From Cyrtodaria siliqua (taxonomy: Eukaryota; Mollusca; Bivalvia; Adapedonta; Hiatellidae): a stretch of 64,000 bases of DNA. Each line of letters begins with the position of its first letter. The first letter of the stretch is position 1. Below the pieces are notes generated by a model. The model was not told where the DNA came from, did not search any database, and saw nothing but the letters and a program-made list of their open reading frames with translations. Positions 36,640-48,800 of this stretch are shown here, in pieces. Location of the stretch: NCBI GenBank assembly GCA_037043455.1, contig JAWPHD010001342.1, forward strand, positions 1-64,000, written 5' to 3'. Position numbers and translations under genes: made by a program.

Positions 36640-37050
36640 CTATTATTGGCAAGGTTTAGATCTAACCTTTTTTTCAAAGGGAAATAAAATAACAAGTACG
36701 AATCACAGAGTTATGGGCCTTTATAAGATACATTCATTAGATCATGTTGAAGATGTGTGCAAAGTTTCATTGTTGTACACCTAATTCTTTGAAAGTTTCT
36801 ATCCACAATCACATGTAAAAGGCAAGGTTAAGTTCTAGGTTTTAAAAAAAAATCAAAGAGGAATAATTGTAAAGAAAATATGAACCAGAGAGTTATGGGC
36901 CTTTATCAGATGATGCTGAAGATGTTTACAAAGTTTCATTAGTGTAAACTTTATACTTTGGAAATTATTAGCCACTATCAGTTGTCAGTTAAAAGACAGA
37001 CGGACAGACAGACAACGCCACAACATAATACATCCCTATGGGTGTATTAT
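36640..37050 (+). repeat. Family D modular element, short
   Basis: Two ~190-bp modules with AGAGTTATGGGCCTTTAT and GTTTACAAAGTTTCATT. A GACAGACGGACAGACAGAC tract leads to a 3' hairpin ATAATACA/TGTATTAT (37025-37050). Same layout as families A-C. Confidence 0.65.
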
Positions 37051-37860
37051 AAATACAATAACAAAGATCCTGCATATACAGATTGCCTCCAAGTGTTCCG
37101 AGGTTGCTGTTGAATATCGTATAATAGGTTTTACAGTGTGGTTTGTTTATAAAGCATTTACTTGGAAATGGCAATAAAATAAAGAAGTCTTATTGTACAG
37201 GTTCTTTATGATTTAATTGTTTAAAATAATATAATTTGATAGCAACAATTTAAGCCTACCTGGAGTCTACACAATATGAATACAGTAATACCTAGATAAC
37301 TAGATAATACCTAGATAATAAAACATTTTAATTTGCAAACAAAATAAATACTTAAAGCAGCTATCCCACCAACAACAGCCAAATTTTACAACTTATGTAC
37401 CTACATCGTTTCTAAACCTACTGACGACGAGGTATAAAGTAACTAACATATTTTGAGAATCCAAACACTATAGACAAAATATAAATGGATTTTTACCAAC
37501 CAGGCTAAACCCCAAACCTGGAGCGTGTAATTAAGAGTTACAAATTCGTAATTCATTTTTTCACATATTCAATCACAAGAGAACCCATGAATAAACCTAT
37601 CCTTTTAATTGGCACATATACATATTTATATGACATGACCACCTGGATAGAGTTTTGATATACAGTTGTGTAGTGTAATTTTGCCGTTATTTGGCGGGTT
37701 AGTTTCTTTAACACATATACAATAAAACTTTCCAGATATAACATTTTCATATTGAAAACAACGTTTTCATAAAATAAATAGTGCTTTCAACTTTATTCAC
37801 AAAGAATGACTTTAAAGGGGGTATATCAGACTTTTATTGGGTGTCTAGACGTCTGATTTA
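37051..37860. other. No recognised gene or repeat
   Basis: AT-rich, without recognisable exons. Confidence 0.4.
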
Positions 37861-37875
37861 AAATTGACATATAGT

Positions 37876-38117
37876 TTGTATGGTGTTTTACGTCATTTTC
37901 AACACATGTATGGTTATATATGACGGTCAATTTTTTGTGGTGGAGGCAGACCACCCACCTTTCCTGGGTAGAACCAGTACTGTACAACTCCTGCCATCCG
38001 TAAGAATCGACATTTCCCTACTTACAAGTCGAGCTCCCAGTGGGATTCAAACCCGCAGCGGTGAGAGGCGAATGTTTACAATGCAACGTCGTTAACCATT
38101 CGGCCACGGAGACACTC
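37876..38117 (-). mobile_element. SINE-2, full length, tRNA-derived, perfect 15-bp target duplication
   Basis: A box TGGCCGAATGG (38106-38096) and B box GGTTTGAATCCC (38053-38042) on the minus strand. The body has GGGAGCTCGACTTGTAAG and GTACTGGTTCTACCCAGG; the tail is GACGTAAAACACCATACAAA. AAATTGACATATAGT flanks it at 37861-37875 and 38118-38132. Confidence 0.9.
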
Positions 38118-38132
38118 AAATTGACATATAGT

Positions 38133-39030
38133 GACATTTTCTATCCTAAAGAGCAAAAACATAATGTATGAGCCTAAAATTGACTCGCTATTTACAAGGA
38201 TATTCATACTGCACAGCAATATGTGATAACCTGGCGCTGAATTCACCAACCATTCTTGAGAATATTCTTGTTGTACTTAAGCTCAAGTATGCAAATTTCA
38301 ATCACAAATATTTCTATAAGTTTACAGAATAAACGTTCAAAACAAACTGCTGTGTATAACTATGATGCATACTAATAAATAGCAACTTCTTGTGATTGTT
38401 TATCTTTGAAGGTCATGGAAATATTTGTGAATGAAATTTCAGTACTTGGGCTCAAGTCTAAGAATAGTTTGAAGAATGGTTGGTGAATTTCAGGCCTGGG
38501 GTTCCGCACTAGGATTAATTTAAGCAGTTCAACCCCGATTTCGTTCAAAACCTTTTTTTACAATTTAAAACCTGAACATGGTATTTTGATGGATGACATT
38601 TTTATCATGAACTTTTTTTCTTCCATTTTTAGATGTCTATAGAGAAAGCCTGATGTACCCCATTAATAGTATATTTACAGGCAATAGGTGGCAAAAAAAA
38701 AAAGAGACTTGTTTTTATGGATATCCTTTAAAGCTTATTTTCATCTAAATTTTTTATAATTCTGATCTGTACATTTTCATTTTCTCTTCAATACGTTCAG
38801 CTCAATGTGTTTCTCACGAAATTAATGGAAAGGAAGATAATTTGAAAATTGTGTGGAGAAAATATGTTGCAATGGGAGACAACTGTACAATCTTATTATT
38901 CTAACACGGACTTGAACTCAAGTAAAAAATATGTGTCTTCAAGACTACGCAATCAACAGTCAAAACCAATTGAATACAATATTTAATTGAAATAGATCTG
39001 AATTTTGTTTTTGCTTTGAACGCTTTTTTT
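38133..39030. other. No recognised gene or repeat
   Basis: AT-rich. No supported feature. Confidence 0.4.
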
Positions 39031-39185
39031 ATTAATTGAACTGCGTTTTATGGCACACCAACACAACAAAGGTTTTATGGTGCCAAAAAGGAATGAACAT
39101 GCCAGTTTATTCCTCCATTTACATCGAGATAAAATAAGGAGACTGGGTCTAGAACCATCTAACCTGCAGAGCTTATGCAAATTCT
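39030..39185 (-). mobile_element. SINE-like repeat (group 4), copy 1
   Basis: About 145 bp shared with 39505-39690: GGAATGAACATGCCAG, CCTCCATTTACATC and CCATCTAACCTGCAG. The minus-strand tail GTTGGTGTGCCATAAAAC resembles the SINE-1 tail. The head is missing or diverged. Confidence 0.55.
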
Positions 39186-39504
39186 ACAGCAGACACTCCA
39201 TTTAAGATACAGCCATGTTTACACACACAGGGTCATGATGAAGACCTTTAATGAGCAGGACAAAAAATGACAAAATGAACACGAGAGGTGTGCAACCCCT
39301 CTGCCTCTAGCGGGATTTCATTAGCAGAAGTCCTATTCTATATCAGGTAACCACACGGGGCTTCTGCAACAAATTGTTGATTTAACAACTACCAAAGTAA
39401 CATATTTTTGAAGACACATTTTTCCTACAGCAGTACGGTGTATTTAACATTCAGAATAAAACATTTAACCAGGTTAGTCTTATCTATGTATATTGCTCAC
39501 TATG

Positions 39505-39690
39505 GTTCAATTGAACTGAACTGAATTGGGGTTTTACGGCGCACCAACACAAGAAAGGTTATATGGCGCAAACAGGGATGAACATGCCAGGCTCATCCTC
39601 CATTTACATCTAGATAAAATATGGAGAATGGGCCTAGAACCTTCTAACCTGCAGAACTGCAGAGTTGCTGCAAATTCTATTGTAGACACT
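39505..39690 (-). mobile_element. SINE-like repeat (group 4), copy 2
   Basis: Matches copy 1. Its minus-strand tail GTTGGTGCGCCGTAAAACC is followed by AATTCAGTTCAGTTC, very like the SINE-1 tail. Confidence 0.6.
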
Positions 39691-41370
39691 CCATTTACAA
39701 TAGCAAGTTTCCACATTTGCATATGCGGTGTCATGAAGAAAACCTTCAAACAGAACCATATTCCTGGACACATTTATTCTGACAACAATTTAAGTAATGA
39801 TACTAACAATATAAACAATATCAAAAGACAATATTCATTAAATATAACAATGGCCATCAATGTTATAGCCATTTAAAACAAATTATATGGCCACTAAATA
39901 TTGTACGCATAGTACTATGAAACATAACATAAGTTGACGAGTTGAATGAAATGTAACATACATAATTCCATACAAGAGTTGTGCTTTGGTGATAAAAGGA
40001 TTAATTCCATTTTATGTACAGTGCGACTTTCAAAAATCTTTTTTTTAATTTCACGTATAAACGCCTATTCGAGGCGACCTGCCACTTGGCTGTCATTCCA
40101 CCCTTACTTTAGAGTATTTACTAGATCTCGCCTTTCCACGTTATGTTTCAATGACTATGACAAGACATTTATATCAAAGCAATTTACAGCAATTTCTCAT
40201 GCACAGTTGTACAAACTGATGAATAACGTGTAACATATGGTAATATCTAATTGGTTAATGACAGTAAATAAAAAAAACAACAGTTTTTTAATGAATTTTT
40301 AAAATCAAAGAATATAAAATGGTGTGTATTTTCAAAGTATACATGGTATAAGTAGTAAACTATGGGAGAAAATATTGAGAAATAAACTATGGGAGATATT
40401 GTATCAAAATAACAAGCACATTAAACCAGATCTATTTAAACTGAATAGATGATACAAGTGAATGTGACATGTGAAACATCTAAAGCCATGTTTGTCGACT
40501 GATGAATAATGAATATCAAGTGATGAAACAGTCAATTCTGATCCGACATGTAATATATCTAATTTGTTAACATTTGGCAACTCTGATCTGACATGTTACA
40601 TTTGGAAACTCTGATCTGACATGTTAAACTTTGGAAACTCTGATCTGACATGTTACATTTGGCAACTCTCTGGCCGCAATTCCCTAACATAGAACACAGA
40701 TACAACATGGTATGTTGAATGATTGTGATAATAATGAACTATGAGTCACCTACCAGTAACGTTAACTCTGTGTATGACAACAATCTATACACAGTTACAT
40801 AGGTAAGACAAGCTATACAAGTATTGCACATAATATACGATTTTTACCAGCAGTTTAAATCTTACTTTTGGCATAATTTTTCTCCCCTACAACCGAAATG
40901 GACAGTTTTATTTTGTTGTTTGGTAACAAGTACTTTAATTGATTATACATGTTTCTTTATAAAAAAATTCAAAGAAAAATAATTTTTAAATGTTCTTTTA
41001 CCAAATTTTGTTTCACTTGTTTTCATAGTCGAACAAAAATATATGTTTTTTTTATATAAAGACATTCAACAACAAAAATTGGGTCATTTCTAAATATTCT
41101 TTAATCTCATTTCCTTTTAATAACTTGTTTTCGTTTTAAAACAAAAATTCAGACATTTCTCCTTTCTAAACAACATCTATATTATAGATAGCACCATTTT
41201 TATCGGATAACCTATGGTCAAACATTTCTAACTCGGTCATTTAAATACAGTATTATTGATGTTTACAAGATCATTATTCCTCCCTACATGGGAAGATTTT
41301 ATAAAATGGCAGTAGTTATATAAGTTAAATGCGTTTGAACAATATACGTTATTAAAGTGACAATTATAAC
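39691..41370. other. AT-rich DNA with a short tandem repeat
   Basis: No gene. A ~27-bp repeat, AACTCTGATCTGACATGTTA with CATTTGG, is present about four times at 40568-40672. Confidence 0.5.
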
Positions 41371-41374
41371 ACTG

Positions 41375-41600
41375 TTTGTTTGTATGGTATTTTACGTCAT
41401 TTTCAACACGTCAGATTACTAGTATGTAAGACGGTAACTTTTTTTGTGGTGGAGGCAGACTGCCCACTTTTCCTGGGTAGAACCAGTACTATACACCTCC
41501 CGTCATCCGTAAGAATCAACACTTCCTCACTTACAAGTCGAGCTCCCAGTGGGATTCAAACCCGCAGCGTTGAGAGGCAATGCAACATAGTTAACTGTTA
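41375..41600 (-). mobile_element. SINE-2, head truncated
   Basis: Matches 37876-38117 from the tail (TTTGTATGGTATTTTACGTC) through GGGATTCAAACC and GAGAGGCAATGCAAC, then loses the A-box end. Confidence 0.8.
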
Positions 41601-41601
41601 A

Positions 41602-42713
41602 ATCAATCTTAACATTCTACCTCACTATTTGCAAGTTTACTTTCTGACATATCAAGAAATCTGTTTAATTTTATTACAGATTTAAAAATATTCCATTTAG
41701 TATTTTGTCTGACGGATGCTTACTCAAGGGGAGTAACTCTGCTTGGAGTATTTGTGATGATAGATTTATAAATTTGCATTTGAACAGTCACTCCACAAAC
41801 TATGTGACATTTTAGACATAAGAGCACTTAACAAATTGACTAAAGAATTGTGCACTAATTCAGTTTCTTTAAATTAACCCTTAACCCGCTACATCTATAT
41901 AATGGACTCTTCTTTCTTTGAATTAGGACTATTCCATTTATGTGACAAAGGGGTGTTTTGGGGGAAAATGACTGACCTTGTTTACAATGGACACAAAGGC
42001 TATTATAGTCGTGCTTAGCGGGTTATGGGTTAACAGTCAGCTTCTTTTACAGTTTACAGAGCTGTAGATAAGCGGAGTTTTTGAGTAGTTTACTCATAAT
42101 TTAATTACAAAACCCCTCAGTTTTTTAAAATTGTATCATTACTCATCAACTTACAAAAACTTCTAACTTTTAAAAATTGTGAGTATATTTGAATATATTG
42201 TTCTGTGGAACAGTTTATTCCATATTTAAATGATGGAAGTTGTTCCAAGCAATGTGTTTAATATTCAGGCCATACAGTGTTTCTTTTGGTTTTTACTTAA
42301 CTTCCATTTAATCAGAATAGCTGTTTCTTTGAAAATGTATTAATTCACATCCATTTTGAAGGCATGAACTCTTTAAAGAAAGTGTTTACTCTGAACGAGT
42401 TCCTTGTAACTCATTCATTTTGAATCTGATGAGTAAATACTCACTGCTGTCAAAAATTATCTACAGCTCTGCAGTTTGAATAGTCCATCACAAACACTTA
42501 TTGCTTAGTTATTTCCCTTTGTATTGTGAAACTATAAAATGACTTAACACAAATATACAAAATGGGCTTAACGTTAATGTATATTAATAATACCTGAATT
42601 CAAATCTATTTTAATTTAAACATTGTGTTTTAATTTAAATATTGTGATGACGCAGTGTGTGGTATTGTTTTTTAGATCTTTTCTGCCATTCACCCACATA
42701 TACGACGACCAAT
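41602..42713 (-). other. Presumed PINCH 3' UTR and downstream DNA
   Basis: AT-rich sequence downstream of the PINCH stop, with no exon and no clear repeat. A minus-strand AATAAA lies at 42219-42214, about 500 bases past the stop, and could be the polyadenylation signal. This is an inference from position only. Confidence 0.35.
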
Positions 42714-42828
42714 CTATTTCTTGTTCTGTTCCTCGTATGCCTTCTTCAATCGCTTTTTCAGTTCTCCCGGAAACTTGTCGTAGCAGAACTTACATACTGG
42801 CTTCAGATCAAACTCGAAGAACTTCGTT
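42714..42828 (-). CDS. LIMS1: PINCH exon 9 (LIM5 end, basic tail, stop)
   Basis: A 115-bp coding part after acceptor TTTACAG. It reads [20 protein letters not shown] (C298 and C301 of LIM5), then [17 protein letters not shown] and TAG at 42716-42714. The lysine-rich tail matches the usual PINCH C-terminus in position and character. Confidence 0.94.
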
Positions 42829-45800
42829 CTGTAAAGAGAAAAACGGCATAATTATCATTTAACAGGACCTGAACATACCTGAAACCATGTTGTTAGCAGA
42901 GGTTTAATCTCCAAGTCTCTTGCCTGCAAATGAAACATTCTGCCTTGATGCCAAAAACGGTTTGAGGTTATATCTAGATTGAACTTGAAAATGTGTCCAT
43001 GGGATATAGCTCCGCTTTAGCATTGTTATTCAGATAAACTACCATGTAAATTAACTTTAAGCGTAAATAGTAGGTCAAGATACTTCATACGACCTACTTT
43101 AGTTAGGACCAAACTGCTGTCATATAGGTGTATTTGAAAGCTTTACGGCTTCAGATGTCTGAGAAATGGACTGGACAAAAAGCTTGAATGAACAAGAGGT
43201 CAATGACCTTGAAGCTCTACTGATAGGTTTTGATAGCTAGATCAGCATTCCTGTGAAGTTTCATGAAAATCTGTTCATTTTATTCAGACAAGTAGTTTCA
43301 GAGGAGTAGTTGCTACAAGTTTTTACTATATAACTCCATGTAAACAAAGATGGCCGCTGGCAGCCACGTTAAATGAAGAATCAAAATGATTTTCGACAAG
43401 GAACAACATTATGTCATGCTGATCATTTTAGAAAAAGTCCTATATCAATAACGCTTACAGTTTTCAAGAAGTAGTCGCTTCAAAGTTCTTTTTTTAAAAA
43501 TCTATTTTTAGCTGTCATGGCCATCTTGAATTTCCGGCCAACCTGACATTTTGCTAGGACCAACTAGATATCAAGAGCAACATTCCTGTTAAGTTTCATG
43601 TAGTCGCAACAAGTTTTTACTATATAATTCTATGTAAACAAAGATGGCCACTGGCCGCCATGTTTAATGTAGAATCAAAACGATTTTTCGACAAGGACCA
43701 ACATCATGTCATGCTGATCATTTTATAAAAATAGAAAAAGTCCCATATCAATATCTCGTATAGTTTACAAGTAGTCGCTACAAACTTTTTTTTATAACTC
43801 CATTTTTAGCTTTTGTGGCCATCTTAGATTTCACATCAATGTGAATTTTTGCTAGGATCAACTAGACATCATGGGCAACATTCCTGTTAAGTTTCATGAA
43901 AATCCATCTAGTAGTTTCAGAGTAGTCGCTACAAAAAAACTTTAATGGCGGACAGACAGACATCTTTGATCAGTAGAGCTAAATATGGACAGGGAAAGGA
44001 CAGGCAAGAGTAACACAATAAGCTCACTCCACTTTCGTGTTGGCACATAAGAACTGAACGGCGATTTATATAAAAAAAAATCAACTTTTTTAAGAACCTA
44101 ATATAAACACACAAAACAACATTTTGGTCAAAACAGTTATAGCACAGAAACATTTAAAGAGCAACATCACAGATGATAAATTGAACTGAACTGGATTTTA
44201 TTGTCGCACCAACAGCTAAGGTCATATGGCGACTTTTCCTATTTCAGTTGGTGACGGAAGGCCCCAGGTGCCCCTCCGGGCAATTTTTGTGCTCTGGTGG
44301 GCACCTTGGTAGAACCATCGACGTTCCGCAAGTCAGCCTGATAGCTTCCTCACATAAAGATTCCTCGGCCCAGGAAGGAGCTCACCAACAGCAGTGAGGG
44401 ACAAGTGATTTCAAGTCAGAGACTCCAACCACGTTAATTGTATGTTAATTCACATACTCGTATCCAATTTTCATGCCTTTGCCTCTAAAACATGGTTAAA
44501 ATGTCAAATTTATGATATTCTCTTTTGCTAGCAATGTGCTCTATCGGCAACATTTGAAAGATTATATAAGGTGGCTCGTGTGCAATGGTCTATTATTTCT
44601 GACGTACCAATCTGAATCTCTGTTTTCAGTCAATTTCTGCTATTTTCAGTCTGTTTTCTGTAAGATGTTTAAACAAACAATTGTGGGGTGCAAAACTGAA
44701 TACTTACTTTTGACTCATTTTCCTTTCACATATAGAGCAGGCAAAATGGTTGACGTGCCAAGCTTTGTTAAAGGCATGGAACACTGAAATTATAAATATA
44801 CATATATAAAAACTATTAGAAATTGGATGATTTAACTGCATCGAAAAATAACCAAAGTCAACCGTTTTATTTAGCATTGTGCATAATAGCTTCAAAGACG
44901 ATCCACAAAGATATTTGTAGCAAGTTTATAGGTGGTTCCCTATTATTCAAACATTGAGTTTTCAAATAATTGTAGAATGCTTATAAACAAGAGGCCCAAG
45001 AGAGCATGTACCGCTCTACTGGCTATATGGAGTCTGTACTGGGCAACACAACATCGATATGCACAACTAGGCCTGGTACTGATTATCCCTAAAAGTTTCG
45101 ATGAAATCTGACCATGAGTTCAGAAGAGAGTAATCGCGACAAAGTTTGTATATTAAAAATATTAAAGGGTCACAACTCCGCCAAAAATCATTCAACTGGA
45201 ACATGGCAAAGACATGCACAACTAGGCTTGATACTGATCAACCTTGCCAATTTTCGCTGACATCCGGCCAGGGGTTCAGGAGAACAAGTCCGGACAAAGT
45301 TTGTGTATTAAAACCTATAAAGGGCCATAACTCCGCCAAAAATCACACAGCCGGAACACGGTGATGACGTGCACAACTAGGCTTGGTATTGATCATCCCT
45401 GCAAAGTTTCTTTGAAATTCAGCCAGGGGTTCAGTAGAACTAGGACAAAGTGTGTGTACTAAAGCCTTTAAAGGTCCATAACTCTACCAAAATCATTCAA
45501 CCGGAACACGGTGACAATATGCACATCTAACTAGGCTTGATACTGATCATCCCTGCAAACTTTCGTTGAAAAACGGCCAAATGAAGGCCCTATCGTCTTA
45601 ACGAGGCAAAATACAGTGTTTTCATCTAAATCAAGGGCCATAACTCTTGATATTACTAATCCGATTTGGCTGGTTTTCGAAATTGTCCGAGATTTTATTG
45701 ATATTAACAATCTGTGCAAGTTTGGTAAAGATCAAATAATAAAAGAAGGTACTAGTGTGTTAACAAGGCTTAATATGGCATTTTTCAGCAAATCAAGGGC

Positions 45801-48800
45801 CATAACTCCGGTGAAACTAATCCGATCTGGCTGGTTTTCGAACTTGTCCGAGCTTTCATTGATATTAACAATCTGTGTTAGTTTGGTAAAGATCAAATAA
45901 TAAATGCAGGTGGTAGAGTGGTCACATGCAGAAAATGAAATTTTTCAGCAAAACAAGCCATTATAACTCTGGTGTTACTAATCCGATCTGAGTGAACTCC
46001 CATCGCGTAAACAAGACAAAAGTTAACGGACGGACGGAGTTCGATTCTATGTAATTATTAAAATGATTTTATTACAGAATATTATAGCGGACGCTTAAAG
46101 AAGTCATGTTGACTTAAAAGTGATAAACACCTGTAAAATAAGCATTTAATCTACATAAATAAAACGTGTTAGTGCAAAAAAAAAGCACATTATGATTGTC
46201 ATTCTTATTGGAAATGCCCAAAGAAATGCAATGGTTTACTATCAGACATTCAGCACTTACTAGGCGGGTGAGATCGTGTGATCTCCCGTTGTTTTGTTTT
46301 TAAATTTGTATCCTGTCTGACACCATTGTTTGTTTGGGAAGAAAATGGTGGACACCTGCATCGATGTGTGTCAAAAATCTCTGTGATTTTATTGGCTAAG
46401 AGCTATAATAAGCTTATGAATATTTATGAATGGCGATACGTCAAATAAGGGGTGTTAAAAAGGTAATTGAAACACGTTAAGTTGTTTTGACTGTATGAAA
46501 AAGAGAAAGAATATCTATAAATGCCAGAAGTATGACCTACTCTTACAATCAGATTCAAATGGTTCTTTATTGTGCTTGGAAGATGGCCTCCGTTAAACAT
46601 GGACTCCGTCTCAGTCCAAATGAATTTACTTAAAAGTTCCACACTTTTTCGGCATTTATGCGGTTTTAAACACCGTTAGTAAATGGCAAATTCCATGATG
46701 TGTGTTAGCGTTTAACGGTAAATTAGCCCCTTCATTGGCATAAGGAAGTATGAAGTGCATGTAAATATTACTTCATGTCCAGTACTACTTGTACTGAAAT
46801 TGTTAGCTAAAGTGTCTAAGTTCCTTAATAAACTAGAACTATCACTAAAGGCGATGAATACCCCCAGCTTTTTCGATGTAGGGGGATATAAGGTCATCAG
46901 TTGTTCTGTGTATAGGAAGTTTGGGAACAACCCATTCGAAACGGTTTCAGAAATGCAAGTAATAAAATGTTACGGGTTAAAAATGTGTTCTGGGACGCGA
47001 CACGATGGGACAAAAATGTGTTAGGGACGCGATGCGACATTACAGACAACGGCATTCCAATATAGACCCCACTTCACTTTGTGAATGCAGGAGTATAATC
47101 AATACAGTAAAACTCCTTCACTTACCATCTCCCGAGATAACACTGTTACATGTAAAGCAGATATTGCCGAACAGCTGGTGATAATGTATCTCGCAGTAGG
47201 CTAGACCTTTCTTCTCGTAATGTCTCGTGCCAAAGAACGGCTTCTCACACTTAGCACAGACAAAGTGTTCCACGTGCCACGCCTTGCCCAGAGCGTGCAC
47301 CACTCTCTCCTCTATAGGACGCCTGAAAATATCAGTCAAATGTTGTTTAATGTCTCATCAACACAGTATAGGTTCATTAAAGCTGACCTAGAGAAATGGG
47401 AAGGAGCACGTGTTCTGAAAGTTTGTATCGCCTCGAGTGTGATCCTTGATCTGTCATTTACCTATGAGAGGTGATACAAACTTCCAGAACACGGTACTGT
47501 AGTAATGATCCTTTTATTATATACCTCCTACCTATGATAAAAAATTAGAAATATTTACATTTCTGTTGCATACATAGGCAATAAAGAATTGAATTGAATG
47601 TTGTTTAACGGCTGATCAACACAGTATAGGTTATTTAGAGCCGCCCCAGAGAGAGGGGAAGGATACATAGGAATCCGGGAACCTGCCCTACTCTTATTAT
47701 CGAATAGATTCCTATGGTTCTTTAACGTGCTCGGAGGATAGACCGATACACGGGACCGCCCGGTTTACGTCCCCATCCGACGGAAGAGGCTAAGGTAAAG
47801 TGTCTTGCCCAAGAACACACCGACGGAACTCAGTGGCACCACGAAGGATTGAACTCCGGTTACAAATCCGCCGCGCTACCGACTGCGCCACGCCAGCCCC
47901 AGGCAATAAAGAAGGTTTCTTAATGTTTCAAGGCTTATTTTTTGATAAAGTGTAGAAGGGAAATGGGCTTATCTTAATATATTTGGTGGTGTAGCTACAG
48001 CTTACAAGTTAAAGTTCATTGGTGTGACGTACTTGTTCTGTTTGTTTGACGTAACGTTGTCTTGACGTTCTCGTGCAAATTGGTGTAAATGCCAGCATTA
48101 TTAGGTATTTCCCTGTTCTATTTAAAGTAGGATAGTGATACGGAATCTATATTTAGTAGCATTCTGATACGGATTCAGAAAACCTCTAGAGGCAATACAT
48201 CTTTTTGTATTCCACTGTACGAAAATGAAGGTACTAAGTATATAATTATTGATAGGTATACAATAAACAGAAATCCCGGAACCGGCCCTCTCTTATTAAC
48301 GAATAGATTCATATGGTTCTTTAACATGTTCAGAGGATTAATAGACTCCGATACACGGGAACGGGCTATACCCATCTGACGGACAAGGTTAAAGGAAAGT
48401 GTCCTGAAAATTTCAGACCTTAATAACTGACAAAGCTACAATGTTGCTTTTGTATTGGTAAACTCTTATCATGGAACCAAGGTTTGAGGCTCATACTTTT
48501 ATATTTGCCAAGCTATAATTCCAGATTGTATGCATGGGAGAAATAGTGTTGCCTCGGCTAACAACTAGGTCCTCCATTTTTTTATTTTTTTTTGCCTGTG
48601 GTTATATATATATATAGCGCCTGTATTTTACTGCAAAGTTTTGGACAAAAGAAGGACTTTAATTTGCACTAGGTTTTGTTATCAAATAACTTTATAACCA
48701 TCTGTTTTTATAAACAGACCAAATATTTCCATCATTCCATCATGTGTGTATATAAGATTAAAACCATAAACTTTGCTATGTAGTCATCACACCATGTTTG

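Noticed and set aside
47595..47900. tRNA gene with GTGGCGCAGTCGGTAGCGC
   Set aside because: It is the head of SINE-3, with a tail and perfect target duplication.
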